NCBI GenBank assembly: GCA_900142905.1
Contig: FSRV01000001.1
Coordinates: 1,302,001-1,366,000, forward strand
DNA: 64,000 bases
From: Burkholderia sp. GAS332
Lineage (GTDB): Bacteria > Pseudomonadota > Gammaproteobacteria > Burkholderiales > Burkholderiaceae
Direction: 5' to 3'
In this document: in pieces, positions 36,554 to 47,135 of the stretch
How positions within the stretch are numbered: the first letter of the stretch is position 1
Layout: each line of letters starts with the position of its first letter
Notes under the pieces: model-generated
Told to the model about the DNA's origin: nothing
The model's database searches: none
The model's input: the letters and a program-made list of their open reading frames with translations, nothing else
Made by a program: the position numbers and the translations under genes

Positions 36554-38308
36554 ATGTCCGTCCAGTCACATGACGCGCCTCGCGCGCCTTTCGCCTCTTC
36601 GTCTTTCGCCCGGATCGTGACGGCCACGGCCGTGTTCGCCGCGCTCGCCGGCAGCTTTGTCGCGCCGGCCCCGGCGCTCGCAAAAACGCCCCCGCCCAAG
36701 GCCGTGCTGGACGCGTCGGCGGTGGCCGTGCCGGATCGCTACAGCGCGGACACCGCGCAGCAGATCTTCGCTGCCGGCGGCAACGCGGTGGACGCCGCGG
36801 TTGCTATCGCCTTCACGCTGGCCGTGACCTGTCCGGACGCGGGGAATATCGGCGGCGGCGGGTTCATGACGCTGTTCATGGACGGTAAACCGTACTTTCT
36901 CGATTACCGCGAACGCGCGCCGCAACAGGCGACCCGCGACATGTACCTCGACGATAAAGGCAACCTCATGCCGGGTATGAGCCTTGTCGGCCATCGCGCA
37001 GTGGGGGTGCCGGGCACCGTCGAGGGCATGTGGGAAGCGCAGCAGCGCTTCGGCAAGCTGAAATGGAAGCAGGTGCTGGCGCCCGCGATCCGTTACGCTA
37101 CCGACGGCTTCCAGGTCGAGCCGGGGCTGCAGCAGCGCCACGACGTGGCGGCGAAGAATTTCGCCGGCAAGACCAACTTCGATGCCTATTTCTCGAACCT
37201 GAAGGCAGGCGTGATGGTCCGCCAGCCTGAACTCGCGCAGACACTGTCGCGCATTGCCAGCGATGGAGGCCGTGAGTTTTACGAAGGCCGCACCGCGGAT
37301 CTGATCGCCCAGCAGATGTACGGCCACGGGCTGGTCACGAAGCAGGACCTGATTCAATACAAGGCCGTCTGGCGCCAGCCCCTCACCGCAGATTGGAACG
37401 GCTACAAAGTCGTGACCGCGCCGCCGCCGAGTTCGGGTGGTATCGGACTAATCCAGATGCTGAAGATGAAAGCCGATCTGAAGCAGGCGTTCGACGGACT
37501 CGAACTGAATTCCGTGCCGTACATCCATCTGATCGCGCAGATCGAAGACCGCGTGTTCGCCGACCGCCAGCAATACATCGGCGACCCCGATTCGTACAAG
37601 GTGCCGGTCGACAAACTGATCGATGACGGCTACCTCGCACAGCGCGCCGATGAAGTGAAGCCCGACGAAGTGCCGGGCGCCACGCCCGTTAAAGGCGGCC
37701 TTGGCGACGCGCTGCCGGAAAAAGCGCAAACCACGCATTTTTCGGTGGTCGACAAATGGGGCAACGCCGTGTCGAATACCTACACGTTGAACGGGGATTT
37801 CGGTTCCGGCGTGGTGGTGGACGGCGGCGGCTTCCTGCTCAACGACGCGATGGACGACTTTGTCACCAAACCGGCTGCTGCCGGGTCGTCCGGCGCAACG
37901 GTTGACGACCTGAATACGGTGGCGCCGGGACGCCGGCCGCTTTCGTCGATGACGCCGACCATCCTGTTGAAGGACAACAAGGTGTCGCTCGTGATTGGCA
38001 CGCCCGGCGGCTCGCGAATCCTTACGTCGATCTTCCAGGTCATGACCAACCTGTACGATTTCAATATGTCGCCTGCCGACGCTTTGGCCGCGATGCGATT
38101 CCATCATCAGTTGCTGCCGCCGAAGACGATCTATTTTGAGCCGTATCGTCCGATCACGGGCGAGCTGGCCGACCAGCTGAAAGCCAAGGGCTACACGCTG
38201 GAGGGGCAGTCGTTCAACGGCGACGTGCAGATGATTCGCGTCGAAGGGACGACGCCCGAACCGGCGGCCGATCCGCGCGGAGTGGGCGTGGGACGTGTGA
38301 TGAATTGA
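36554..38308 (+). CDS. ggt: Gamma-glutamyltransferase
   Basis: A 584-residue periplasmic pro-enzyme that cleaves glutathione and other gamma-glutamyl compounds, then self-cleaves into two subunits. The signal ends AAPAPALA-type (SFVAPAPALA|KTPP). Conserved N-terminal ATDAGxxIL-equivalents (TAQQIFAAGGNAVDAAVAIAF, GNIGGGGFMTLF) are visible. The autocatalytic Thr starts the small subunit at KAQTTHFSVVDKWGNAVSNTYTLN. Substrate loop LNNxMxDF appears as LNDAMDDF, and GRRPLSSMTPTILL follows. ATG 36554 with GGAG upstream is preferred to ATG 36524. Confidence 0.93.
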   Translation: MSVQSHDAPRAPFASSSFARIVTATAVFAALAGSFVAPAPALAKTPPPKAVLDASAVAVPDRYSADTAQQIFAAGGNAVDAAVAIAFTLAVTCPDAGNIGGGGFMTLFMDGKPYFLDYRERAPQQATRDMYLDDKGNLMPGMSLVGHRAVGVPGTVEGMWEAQQRFGKLKWKQVLAPAIRYATDGFQVEPGLQQRHDVAAKNFAGKTNFDAYFSNLKAGVMVRQPELAQTLSRIASDGGREFYEGRTADLIAQQMYGHGLVTKQDLIQYKAVWRQPLTADWNGYKVVTAPPPSSGGIGLIQMLKMKADLKQAFDGLELNSVPYIHLIAQIEDRVFADRQQYIGDPDSYKVPVDKLIDDGYLAQRADEVKPDEVPGATPVKGGLGDALPEKAQTTHFSVVDKWGNAVSNTYTLNGDFGSGVVVDGGGFLLNDAMDDFVTKPAAAGSSGATVDDLNTVAPGRRPLSSMTPTILLKDNKVSLVIGTPGGSRILTSIFQVMTNLYDFNMSPADALAAMRFHHQLLPPKTIYFEPYRPITGELADQLKAKGYTLEGQSFNGDVQMIRVEGTTPEPAADPRGVGVGRVMN

Positions 38309-38462
38309 CGCGCGGCTTCTTCTGCCGGGCGAAATAGCGCATTGCCGAGGCGAACTGCGGAAATATACTGCGGAGTCGAAGTTGATGAGTGCACTTGAGA
38401 AATGCACTCGAGAAGCGCACCCGATCAACTCACTTGAGAAACGAATTGCGACGGGGAACACG

Positions 38463-39017
38463 ATGGGCGAACAAAAACTAAACGTACTCGTACTGCCGGG
38501 CTACCAGAACTCCGGCGCGGGCCACTGGCAGACGCGCTGGGAAGCGCTCGATCCCGCCTTCGTGCGCGTGCAGATGCCGGACTGGGACTATGCGGCACGC
38601 GACGCGTGGTGCCGCGCGCTCGACGCCGCGGTGGCCGCAGCCGACTCGCCAGTGGTGTTCGCCGCGCATAGCCTTGGCTGTCTGACGACGGCCTTCTGGG
38701 CGTCGCAGTACGCAAGCGCTGCCCAGCTTGCGAAGGTGGCGGGCGCGCTGCTGGTGGCGGTGCCCGATCCGTCCGGGGCACAATTTCCGCAGGATGCCAG
38801 CGGTTTCGCGCCGGTGCCGCTTACGCGCTTGCCGTTTGCGAGCATCGTGGTGGCGAGCAGCGACGATCCGTACGGCGGCGTGCCGTTCTCGCAAAGTTGC
38901 GCGAGTGCGTGGGGCAGCCGCTGGTTCGATATCGGGCCGCGTGGCCACATCAATGCCGACAGTGGGCTCGGCGACTGGGGCGAAGGGCGGCGGTGGCTGG
39001 CCTCGTTGGGCGAGTGA
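38463..39017 (+). CDS. Alpha/beta hydrolase, RBBP9/YdeN family
   Basis: A 184-residue small serine hydrolase. Early LVLPGYQNSGAGHWQTRWE is typical of the RBBP9 family. The nucleophile elbow is AAHSLGCLT, the acidic residue lies in ASSDDPYGG, and the catalytic His is in GPRGHINADSGLG. Substrate unknown. GGGGAA precedes ATG 38463; upstream in-frame ATGs fall in a short repetitive segment (CACTTGAGAAA-like, 38390-38447). Confidence 0.88.
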   Translation: MGEQKLNVLVLPGYQNSGAGHWQTRWEALDPAFVRVQMPDWDYAARDAWCRALDAAVAAADSPVVFAAHSLGCLTTAFWASQYASAAQLAKVAGALLVAVPDPSGAQFPQDASGFAPVPLTRLPFASIVVASSDDPYGGVPFSQSCASAWGSRWFDIGPRGHINADSGLGDWGEGRRWLASLGE

Positions 39018-39064
39018 GCCGGCGCTGTCGCCAGCGTCACTGAAAACCTCCGCCCGAGCCGGCC

Positions 39065-40285
39065 TCAAATCACTGACTGGTCCCGCAACGCTGCAATCCG
39101 TGCCTCGTCATAACCGAGCACATCGCGCAGGATGCTGTCGGTGTGCTCGCCGAGCGTCGGCGGATGGGACAGCGCTTCGGGCGGCGTGCCGGTCATATTG
39201 ATCGGATTGCGCACCAGTTTGACTGTGCCGCCCGACGGATGCGGCAGATCGACCCGCATGCCGCGCGCCACCACCTGCTCGTTCTCGAACATTTCGCCCA
39301 GATCGTTGATCGGCCCGCACGGCACCCCGGCTCCTTCCAGCGCCGCGATCCATTGCTGCTTGCCCTGCAGGCGCACCATGTCGGCAAGGATCGGCACGAG
39401 CGTGTCGCGGTGGCGCACGCGAGCCGGGTTGGTCGCGAATCGCTCGTCGTTGGCCAGTTCGGGGCGGCCGCCTGCCTCGACGAACTTGCGGAACTGGCCG
39501 TCGTTGCCGACCGCGACGATGATCCAGCCATCGCTCGTCTGGAAGGTCTGGTAGGGCACGATGTTCGGATGCGCATTGCCCCAGCGCACGGGCGGCTCGC
39601 CACTCGCCAGGTAGTTCGAATTCATGTTGGCCAGCATGGCCACCTGCACGTCGAGCAGCGCCATGTCGATGTACTGGCCTTCGCCCGTTCGGTCGCGGTG
39701 CGTGAGCGCCGTGAGCACGGCGATGGTCGAATACATGCCGGTCATCAGGTCGGCGATCGCGACGCCGGCCTTTTGCGGGCCGCCGCCCGGCTGGCCGTCG
39801 CGCTCGCCGGTAATGCTCATGAAGCCGCCAATACCTTGCACGATGAAATCGTAACCGGCGCGCTGCGCATACGGCCCGGTTTGCCCGAAGCCAGTCACCG
39901 AGCAGTAGATCAGATCGGGCTTCACTTCTTTGAGCGACGCGTAATCGAGGCCGTATTTCTTCAACTGCCCGACCTTGTAGTTTTCCAGCACCACGTCGCT
40001 TTGCGCGGCCAGTTCGCGGATGATCCGCTGGCCTTCGGGCGAAGCGATATCGACGGTGACCGAGCGCTTGTTGCGGTTTGCCGCGAGGTAGTAGGCGGCT
40101 TCGCGCGTGTCGGCGCCTTCCGGTGTTTTCAGGTACGGCGGCCCCCAGTGGCGGGTGTCGTCGCCGACTTCGGGTCGTTCGATCTTGATGACGTCGGCGC
40201 CGAAATCAGCGAGCGTCTGCGCGCACCAGGGCCCGGCGAGCACGCGTGTGAGGTCCAGCACGCGGATATGACTGAGAGCGCCCAT
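39065..40285 (-). CDS. CaiB/BaiF family (class III) CoA-transferase
   Basis: A 406-residue enzyme that moves CoA between carboxylic acids, like formyl-CoA:oxalate or succinyl-CoA:carboxylate transferases. Begins LSHIRVLDLTRVLAGPWCAQTLADFGADVIKIERPEVGDDTRHWGPPYL. The catalytic Asp lies in RAGYDFIVQGIGGFMSITG. The C-terminal GVPCGPINDLGEMFENEQVVARGM is typical. ATG 40285 has AAGGAGA about 12 bases upstream. Substrates are not indicated by neighbours. Confidence 0.9.
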   Translation of the reverse strand: MGALSHIRVLDLTRVLAGPWCAQTLADFGADVIKIERPEVGDDTRHWGPPYLKTPEGADTREAAYYLAANRNKRSVTVDIASPEGQRIIRELAAQSDVVLENYKVGQLKKYGLDYASLKEVKPDLIYCSVTGFGQTGPYAQRAGYDFIVQGIGGFMSITGERDGQPGGGPQKAGVAIADLMTGMYSTIAVLTALTHRDRTGEGQYIDMALLDVQVAMLANMNSNYLASGEPPVRWGNAHPNIVPYQTFQTSDGWIIVAVGNDGQFRKFVEAGGRPELANDERFATNPARVRHRDTLVPILADMVRLQGKQQWIAALEGAGVPCGPINDLGEMFENEQVVARGMRVDLPHPSGGTVKLVRNPINMTGTPPEALSHPPTLGEHTDSILRDVLGYDEARIAALRDQSVI

Positions 40286-40501
40286 TTTTTTCAATGTCTC
40301 CTTTGTAGCCAAAGCGGCGCGCATGTCGCCGCAGATGTATGGGGGCAATCTTAAGCGATTCCCGCGCATCGGCGCAGTCAGCCGAACGTCATAGGACGCG
40401 CGGCGCGCCTCACCGTGCCCCCGCTGCCGGCCCAACCCCGACCAAACCTGGCCGAATGGCTAACCCGGCAGGGGCGCTGCCGCGCACGTGCGCCGATCCC
40501 G

Positions 40502-40507
40502 TATAAT
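40502..40507 (+). promoter_or_regulatory. Candidate -10 element upstream of alaS
   Basis: A perfect TATAAT lies 76 bases before the alaS start. No convincing -35 hexamer is visible at the usual distance. Confidence 0.4.
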
Positions 40508-40583
40508 CAGTCGTTTAAGAAACAAACAGTTGGCGCATCCCCATGATGCCGCCGGTAACAGCCAGGACCGTCCCCCGCACGCT

Positions 40584-43208
40584 ATGAAAGCCGCCGAAAT
40601 CCGCGAGAAATTCCTCAAGTTCTTCGAATCGAAGGGCCATTCGATCGTTCGCTCGTCGAGCCTTGTGCCCGGCAACGACCCGACACTGCTCTTCACCAAT
40701 TCGGGAATGGTGCAGTTCAAAGATGTGTTCCTCGGCGCGGAATCGCGTCCGTATTCGCGCGCCACGACCGCGCAGCGCAGCGTGCGCGCTGGCGGCAAGC
40801 ACAACGATCTGGAAAACGTCGGCTATACCGCGCGCCACCACACGTTCTTCGAAATGCTGGGCAACTTCTCGTTCGGCGACTACTTCAAGCGCGACGCGAT
40901 CCACTACGCGTGGGAGTTGCTGACGGGCGTGTACCAGCTGCCGAAAGACAAGCTGTGGGTCACCGTCTATCACGAAGACGACGAAGCGCACGACATCTGG
41001 GCGAAGGAAGTGGGTGTGCCGGTCGAGCGGATCATCCGCATCGGCGACAACAAGGGTGCCCGCTACGCCTCGGACAATTTCTGGCAAATGGCCGACGTCG
41101 GCCCATGCGGTCCGTGCTCGGAAATCTTCTACGACCACGGTCCGGACGTGTGGGGCGGCCCCCCGGGGTCGCCTGAAGAAGACGGCGACCGTTACATCGA
41201 GATCTGGAATCTCGTGTTCATGCAGTTCAGCCGCGACGCGCAAGGCAACATGACGCCGCTGCCCAAGCAGTGCGTCGACACGGGCATGGGTCTCGAGCGT
41301 ATCGCCGCGGTTCTGCAGCACGTGCACAGCAACTACGAGATCGACCTGTTCCAGGCGCTCATCAAGGCCGCGGGCCGCGAAACCGGCGTGACCGATCTGA
41401 CGAACAACTCGCTGAAGGTGATCGCCGATCACATCCGCGCCTGCTCGTTCCTGATCGTCGACGGTGTGATTCCGGGCAACGAAGGCCGCGGCTACGTGCT
41501 GCGCCGGATCGTGCGCCGCGCGATCCGCCACGGCTACAAGCTGGGCAAGAAGGGTTCGTTCTTCCACCGCATGGTGCCGGACCTCGTCGCGCAAATGGGC
41601 GAGGCTTACCCCGAACTGAAGGACGCGGAGCAACGCGTGACCGACGTGCTGCGTCAGGAAGAAGAGCGCTTCTTCGAGACCATCGAGCACGGCATGTCGA
41701 TTCTGGAAAGCGCGCTGGCCGATCTGGAAGCGAAGGGTGGCAAGACGCTCGACGGTGAACTCGCGTTCAAACTGCACGACACCTACGGCTTCCCGCTCGA
41801 TCTGACAGCGGACGTGTGCCGCGAGCGTGAAGTCACGGTCGACGAGGCTGCCTTCGACGAAGCGATGGCGCGTCAGCGCGAACAGGCACGCGCCGCGGGC
41901 AAGTTCAAGATGGCGCAGGGCCTCGAATACTCGGGCGCGAAGACTACGTTCCATGGCTACGAAGAAATCATCTTTGACGACGCGAAAGTGATCGCGCTGT
42001 ATGTCGACGGCGCGTCGGTCAAGGAAGTGAATCACGGCCAGCAAGCTGTCGTCGTGCTCGACCACACGCCGTTCTACGCGGAGTCGGGCGGCCAGGTCGG
42101 CGACCAGGGCGTGCTGGCCAACGCGAGCGTGCGCTTTGCGGTAGCCGATACGCTGAAGGTGCAGGCAGACGTGGTCGGCCATCATGGCACCCTCGAGCAG
42201 GGCACGCTGAAAGTCGGCGAGGTCGTGAAGGCGGAAATCGATGCGGTGCGTCGTGCCCGCACCGAGCGCAATCACTCGGCCACCCACCTGATGCACAAGG
42301 CGCTGCGCGAAGTGCTCGGCTCGCACGTGCAGCAGAAGGGCTCGCTCGTCGACGCGGACAAGACACGTTTCGATTTCGCGCACAACTCGCCGATGACCGA
42401 CGAGCAGATCCGTCAGGTCGAAGCGATCGTGAACGCGGAAGTGCTGGCGAACGCGCCGGGCATTGTGCGCGTGATGCCGTTCGACGAAGCGGTGAAGGGC
42501 GGCGCAATGGCGCTGTTCGGCGAAAAGTACGGCGACGAAGTGCGCGTGCTCGACCTCGGTTTCTCGCGCGAGTTGTGCGGCGGTACGCACGTGCATCGCA
42601 CGGGCGACATTGGTCTCTTCAAGATCGTGATGGAAGGCGGCGTGGCTGCCGGTATTCGTCGCGTGGAAGCGATCACGGGCGATAACGCCGTGCGCTTCGT
42701 GCAGGATCTCGACGCGCGGATCAATGCGGCTGCGGCCGCGTTGAAGGCGCAGCCGTCAGAACTGACGCAGCGGATCGTGCAGGTGCAGGACCAGGTGAAG
42801 TCGCTGGAGAAGGAACTGAGCGCATTGAAGTCGAAGATGGCTTCGAGCCAAGGCGATGAGCTGGCCGGTCAGGCAATCGAAGTGGGCGGCGTGCATGTGC
42901 TGGCTGCAACGCTCGAGGGCGCGGACGTGAAAACGCTGCGCGAAACGGTCGACAAGCTGAAGGACAAGCTGAAGAGCGCGGCGATCGTGCTGGCCTCGGT
43001 CGAGGGCGGCAAGGTGAGTCTGATTGCCGGTGTGACGGCGGATGCGAGCAAGAAGGTCAAGGCCGGTGAACTGGTCAACTTTGTCGCGCAGCAAGTGGGC
43101 GGTAAGGGCGGCGGGCGGCCGGACATGGCGCAAGCCGGCGGCACCGAGCCGGCGAATCTTGCTGCTGCGCTGGCAGGCGTGAAGGGTTGGGTCGAAGCGC
43201 AGCTTTGA
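40584..43208 (+). CDS. alaS: Alanyl-tRNA synthetase
   Basis: An 874-residue class II synthetase with an editing domain. N-terminal catalytic core starts [19 protein letters not shown], motif 1-2 region with [26 protein letters not shown], and motif 3 [14 protein letters not shown]. The editing domain has the zinc motif [13 protein letters not shown] (HxxxH) and [17 protein letters not shown]. The C-Ala tail carries the oligomerisation coiled coil and a glycine-rich [15 protein letters not shown]. Editing removes mischarged Ser and Gly. ATG 40584 is chosen over an in-frame upstream GTG. Confidence 0.97.
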   Translation: MKAAEIREKFLKFFESKGHSIVRSSSLVPGNDPTLLFTNSGMVQFKDVFLGAESRPYSRATTAQRSVRAGGKHNDLENVGYTARHHTFFEMLGNFSFGDYFKRDAIHYAWELLTGVYQLPKDKLWVTVYHEDDEAHDIWAKEVGVPVERIIRIGDNKGARYASDNFWQMADVGPCGPCSEIFYDHGPDVWGGPPGSPEEDGDRYIEIWNLVFMQFSRDAQGNMTPLPKQCVDTGMGLERIAAVLQHVHSNYEIDLFQALIKAAGRETGVTDLTNNSLKVIADHIRACSFLIVDGVIPGNEGRGYVLRRIVRRAIRHGYKLGKKGSFFHRMVPDLVAQMGEAYPELKDAEQRVTDVLRQEEERFFETIEHGMSILESALADLEAKGGKTLDGELAFKLHDTYGFPLDLTADVCREREVTVDEAAFDEAMARQREQARAAGKFKMAQGLEYSGAKTTFHGYEEIIFDDAKVIALYVDGASVKEVNHGQQAVVVLDHTPFYAESGGQVGDQGVLANASVRFAVADTLKVQADVVGHHGTLEQGTLKVGEVVKAEIDAVRRARTERNHSATHLMHKALREVLGSHVQQKGSLVDADKTRFDFAHNSPMTDEQIRQVEAIVNAEVLANAPGIVRVMPFDEAVKGGAMALFGEKYGDEVRVLDLGFSRELCGGTHVHRTGDIGLFKIVMEGGVAAGIRRVEAITGDNAVRFVQDLDARINAAAAALKAQPSELTQRIVQVQDQVKSLEKELSALKSKMASSQGDELAGQAIEVGGVHVLAATLEGADVKTLRETVDKLKDKLKSAAIVLASVEGGKVSLIAGVTADASKKVKAGELVNFVAQQVGGKGGGRPDMAQAGGTEPANLAAALAGVKGWVEAQL

Positions 43209-43353
43209 TCCGGGTTTGATTGGGCCACGTGGGGCGTGGGTGGTTGCTGCGTCCCGCGTGGCTCAAGTTGTTTTTAGCCTTGGCGTGTCTTGCCGTGCGT
43301 CAGCGTGGCCGATTGCGGTGGCGGTTAGCGGTCTCCGCCATGCAGACAAAGCA

Positions 43354-44265
43354 TCAAGCAACGCCTGCCAGTGCAGCGGCCGGCAACGCTACCGCATCCT
43401 CCCCCGACACAAGCGTCTGCCTCAGTGCATTGAGCGCGGACGAAAAATGCCCTCGTCGCCAGACGAGCAGCGTCTCGATCATGCCGATATCGGGAAGCTC
43501 ATGAACCGCGATATTGCTCGCATCGGTTTGCAGATCGAGCACGGATCGCGGTGCCACGGCCACCCCCGCGCCGGCGGCGACACAAGCCACGATCGCATGA
43601 TACGAGCCGAGCTCTAAAACGCGAGCCGGCCTCACGCCATGCTCCAGATACCATTTCTCGATGTACGCCCGGTAAGCACACCCGCGCTCGAACGCGATCA
43701 GCGTCGATAAGGCAATATCCCGCACTTCGCGAATCGGCCGATGGCCTCGCGGCGACAGCATCACCAGCTCTTCGCGGAAAACCGGCACCGTTTCGAACAA
43801 TTCGCCGAGCGCGGCAGGATCCAGCGGCGTCGCCACCAAGGCCGCATCCACTTCGAATTCACGGACTCGCTCAATCAGCTTGCCGGTCGTACCGGTTTCG
43901 AGTTCCAGCGCGACATCCGGCCACCGCTGGTGATAACGCGCGAGCAATCCGGGCAGACGCGTCGCCGCGACGCTTTCCATCGTGCCCAAACGCAAGCGCC
44001 CACTCGGACGGTCCTCGCGCACCGCATGACGCGCCTCATCAGCGAGCGCGAGCAGACGCTCCGCGTAGGGCAGCAGTGTCTCGCCAGCCGGCGTCAAAAC
44101 GAGGCGCCGGCCATCGCGGATGAACAGGTCGGTCCCCAGTTGCTCCTCGAGCTGCTTGATGCGCGTGGTGACGTTCGATTGCACGCGATTGAGCTTGGCG
44201 GCGGCGCGCGTCACGCCGTTTTCCCGCACGACAGCGCGAAAAATGGTCAAGGCGGCGAGATCCAC
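43354..44265 (-). CDS. LysR family transcriptional regulator
   Basis: A 303-residue LTTR. The winged helix lies at residues ~1-60 (LAALTIFRAVVRENGVTRAAAKLNRVQSNVTTRIKQLEEQLGTDLFIRDGRRLVLTPAG), followed by the linker helix and a periplasmic-binding-like effector domain. GTG 44265 is the best start because AGGAGA sits five to six bases upstream; ATG 44304 would add 13 residues that the ribosome site contradicts. It is divergent from an MFS exporter gene, which it probably regulates. Confidence 0.9.
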   Translation of the reverse strand: MDLAALTIFRAVVRENGVTRAAAKLNRVQSNVTTRIKQLEEQLGTDLFIRDGRRLVLTPAGETLLPYAERLLALADEARHAVREDRPSGRLRLGTMESVAATRLPGLLARYHQRWPDVALELETGTTGKLIERVREFEVDAALVATPLDPAALGELFETVPVFREELVMLSPRGHRPIREVRDIALSTLIAFERGCAYRAYIEKWYLEHGVRPARVLELGSYHAIVACVAAGAGVAVAPRSVLDLQTDASNIAVHELPDIGMIETLLVWRRGHFSSALNALRQTLVSGEDAVALPAAALAGVA

Positions 44266-44305
44266 AATTCTCTCCTGGCGATGGGTCGTATCCGAATTAT
44301 TCATT

Positions 44306-44319
44306 TTTCGTGATCGAAA
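44306..44319. promoter_or_regulatory. Candidate LysR operator
   Basis: TTTCGTGATCGAAA is a 5-4-5 inverted repeat midway between the LysR gene (start 44265) and the MFS gene (start 44384), where an autoregulatory binding site is expected. Confidence 0.4.
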
Positions 44320-44383
44320 GGTCAAGCTAATATGGATTGAAGAAACCGGCGACTGCCGGCCCGATTCCATTTACCGTCTGCTC

Positions 44384-45736
44384 ATGAACGATCTCGCTTC
44401 CAGCGCCCACGACACCCTTGCCGAACGCCATGCCGCCCGCCGTGCAGCGCTTGCCTGCATGGTTACTCTGGCCGTGGTGCTCGGTATCGGCCGTTTTGCG
44501 TTTACGCCGCTCTTGCCGCTGATGCTGCACGGCAGCAGCTTCGGTCAGCCGCAGATCGATATCCAGCACGGCGGCTGGCTCGCGTCGTTCAATTACGCGG
44601 GCTATTTCGTCGGTGCGGTCACCTGCGCGGCGCTGCGGGTCGAACCGGCGCGCATGGTGCGCGCGGGCCTTGTGGCGACGGTCTTGCTGACACTGGCGAT
44701 GGGCGTAACAAGCCAATTCTGGGTGTGGGCCCTCGTGCGCTTCGTCGCCGGCGCGGTCAGTGCCTGGACCTTTGTGTTCGCCTCGCAATGGGGCTTGCGG
44801 CGACTCACCGAACTCGGCGCGCACGGGTGGGGCGGGGTGATCTATACCGGCCCGGGCGTGGGCATCGTCGGGACGGGCTTGCTGGTCAGCGCCGCGGGCG
44901 GTTACGGCGCGACGGCGGGTTGGATCGGCTTCGGGCTTATCGGCGCGGTGCTTTCGATCGTAGTGTGGTCCGTCTTCGGGACCGTGACCGATATCCCTTC
45001 GCGAGGCGCTGCGCTCGCCACGGGCGGGTCAGCCATCGCTGCTCATGCGGGTCAACGCTCGGCCGGCCAGCACTCCGATGGCCAGCACAGCGCTGGCCAG
45101 TACGCTGCAAATCAGAAGCTCGCCAGCCAACACGCTCCCACACGCCACCCCTCGCACCGCGCCGACGCCTTCTGGCTGGTCCTGCTCTACGGCGTGCCCG
45201 GATTCGGCTACATCATCACGGCGACGTTCCTGCCGGTCATCGCGCGACACGCGCTGCCGGGCTCGTCCTGGCCCGATCTGTTCTGGCCGATGTTCGGCGC
45301 GGCCCTGATCGTCGGCGCGTTGCTCGCGGCACGCCTGCCGGTGCATTGGGACAACCGCACGCTGCTCGCCGGTTGCTACGTGCTGCAAGCCGCCGGTATT
45401 GCGCTCGGCATTGTCTGGCCGACGGCGGGCGGTTTCTCGCTCGGCAGTATGCTGATCGGTTTGCCATTTACCGCAATCACTCTGTTCGCAATGCGCGAAG
45501 CACGGCGTCTGCGTGGCGAGGAAGCGGCCGGCCTGATGGGCTACGCGACCGCGGCGTACGGTGTCGGCCAGATCGTCGGTCCGCTGGTGGCAGCACCCAT
45601 CGCCGAACACACGGGGTCTTTTTCACCAGCATTGTGGCTGGCGGCTGGAGCGTTGCTGCTAGGCGCGGTAGGCCTGATCATCGTGGAGCGCATGCCGCGA
45701 GGCCGCGGACGCATGCCCGATTGCGGCTGCAACTAA
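44384..45736 (+). CDS. MFS transporter, YbfB/YjiJ family
   Basis: A 450-residue, twelve-helix major facilitator protein. It opens with LACMVTLAVVLGIGRFAFTPLLPLML, the signature of the YbfB/YjiJ group, and has a second half starting FWLVLLYGVPGFGYIITATFLPVIARH. Substrate unknown. The central cytoplasmic loop carries an unusual ~45-residue Gln/His/Ser/Ala-rich insert built from imperfect 5-residue units (AGQHSDGQHSAGQYA). Divergent from a LysR regulator. ATG 44384 is placed just before the first helix. Confidence 0.88.
   Translation: MNDLASSAHDTLAERHAARRAALACMVTLAVVLGIGRFAFTPLLPLMLHGSSFGQPQIDIQHGGWLASFNYAGYFVGAVTCAALRVEPARMVRAGLVATVLLTLAMGVTSQFWVWALVRFVAGAVSAWTFVFASQWGLRRLTELGAHGWGGVIYTGPGVGIVGTGLLVSAAGGYGATAGWIGFGLIGAVLSIVVWSVFGTVTDIPSRGAALATGGSAIAAHAGQRSAGQHSDGQHSAGQYAANQKLASQHAPTRHPSHRADAFWLVLLYGVPGFGYIITATFLPVIARHALPGSSWPDLFWPMFGAALIVGALLAARLPVHWDNRTLLAGCYVLQAAGIALGIVWPTAGGFSLGSMLIGLPFTAITLFAMREARRLRGEEAAGLMGYATAAYGVGQIVGPLVAAPIAEHTGSFSPALWLAAGALLLGAVGLIIVERMPRGRGRMPDCGCN
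45064..45108. repeat. Imperfect 15-bp tandem repeats inside the MFS gene
   Basis: Three consecutive units beginning GGCCAGCAC/GGCCAGTAC (45064, 45079, 45094), encoding GQHSD-, GQHSA- and GQYAA-like pentapeptides, with decayed copies on both sides. In-frame, so copy changes alter loop length only. Confidence 0.65.
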
Positions 45737-45936
45737 CGGTCTTTCCGAGCGGTCGGTGCACGCTGACGCGTATTCGGGGCGCCCGGCGCCGGCTTGCTGT
45801 CTCGCGGCGAAAACATGGGGTTGTCGAACCGTCGGCGGCGCAAATATCAAACCGAAAAACAAATAACCCACCGGCGCACTAAAATGACCGCTTTCCCGTC
45901 ATCTCAGCGTGCCTGTCGCCGGGCGCGCCGCCAGCC

Positions 45937-46968
45937 ATGCAACATTTCGCGTCCGACAATTACGCCGGCATTTGTCCCGAAGCGCTCGAGGCGCTGACCG
46001 CCGCCAACAACAGCGGCCACGAACCCGCTTACGGCGACGACTCCTGGACCAACCAGGTCTGCGACCGCCTGCGGGATCTGTTCCAGACCGATTGCGAAGT
46101 GTTTTTCGTGTTCAACGGCACGGCGGCCAATTCGCTGGCGCTGGCGTCGTTGTGCCAGTCCTATCACTCGGTGATCTGCCATGAACTCGCGCACATCGAA
46201 ACCGATGAATGCGGCGGCCCTGAATTCTTCTCCGGCGGCTCGAAGCTGCTGACCGCGCCGGGCGTTGGCGGCAAGCTCACGCCGGATGCGATCGAAGCGG
46301 TCGTCACGCGCCGCGCCGATATTCACTACCCGAAGCCGAAGGTCGTCACGCTGACCCAATCGACGGAAGTGGGCACGGTCTACACCGTCGAGGAAGTGCG
46401 CGCGATCGCGGCGATCGCCAAACGTCGTCATCTGAAAGTGCACATGGACGGCGCGCGGTTTGCGAATGCGGTCGCGGCGCTCGACGTACATCCGTCCGAA
46501 ATCACGTGGCGTGCGGGCGTCGACGTGTTGTGCTTCGGCGGGACCAAGAACGGTTTGCCGGTCGGTGAGGCGGTGGTGTTCTTCGACCGTTCGCTCGCCG
46601 ACGATTTCGCCTACCGTCTGAAGCAGGCCGGCCAGCTCGCCTCGAAAATGCGCTTCATCTCCGCTCCGTGGCTCGGCCTGCTGGATAACGACGTCTGGCT
46701 GCGCAACGGGCGTCATGCCAATGCGATGGCGGAGTTGCTGCAAACGCGGTTGCAGGAAATTCCCGGCGTGAGCATCATGTTTCCGCGAGAATCGAACGCG
46801 GTCTTTGCGCAATTGCCCGCGCAGGCCGCCAAGGCCATGCGCGCACGCGGCTGGAAGTTCTACGAGTTCATCGGCGCGGGCGGTTGCCGGCTGATGTGCG
46901 CGTGGGACACGCGGCCGGAAACCGTCGAGCGTTTCGCAGCGGAAGTGCGCGAGTTGTGCACGGCCTGA
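45937..46968 (+). CDS. ltaE: Low-specificity L-threonine aldolase / beta-eliminating lyase
   Basis: A 343-residue PLP fold-type I enzyme that splits threonine or allo-threonine into glycine and acetaldehyde. Starts FASDNYAGICPEALEALTAANNSGHEPAYGDDSWT. Key sites: FVFNGTAANSLAL, HxxxDE-type ICHELAHIETDECGG, HMDGARFANAVAAL (Asp binding PLP nitrogen) and the PLP lysine in LCFGGTKNGLPVGEAV. Standalone gene. ATG 45937 begins the conserved N terminus directly. Confidence 0.92.
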   Translation: MQHFASDNYAGICPEALEALTAANNSGHEPAYGDDSWTNQVCDRLRDLFQTDCEVFFVFNGTAANSLALASLCQSYHSVICHELAHIETDECGGPEFFSGGSKLLTAPGVGGKLTPDAIEAVVTRRADIHYPKPKVVTLTQSTEVGTVYTVEEVRAIAAIAKRRHLKVHMDGARFANAVAALDVHPSEITWRAGVDVLCFGGTKNGLPVGEAVVFFDRSLADDFAYRLKQAGQLASKMRFISAPWLGLLDNDVWLRNGRHANAMAELLQTRLQEIPGVSIMFPRESNAVFAQLPAQAAKAMRARGWKFYEFIGAGGCRLMCAWDTRPETVERFAAEVRELCTA

Positions 46969-47135
46969 GACCGCATCGGCTGCGCGCCTGCGACCAGGCT
47001 GGGACCGTGAACTTGAACCGGAAGCTGGAACCAGGCGGACAAACAGCGCCGCGCACGAGTTGCTGAACCTGCGGCAGCACGACATTCAGCACTGACCAAC
47101 GCTGCACACAAACCATAAGAGACGACCCACTCGCC

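Noticed and set aside
36247..36573. TTG-initiated frame after AGGAGG upstream of ggt
   Set aside because: Product is low-complexity Pro/Ala/Arg and overlaps the ggt start; ribosome-site spacing is poor.
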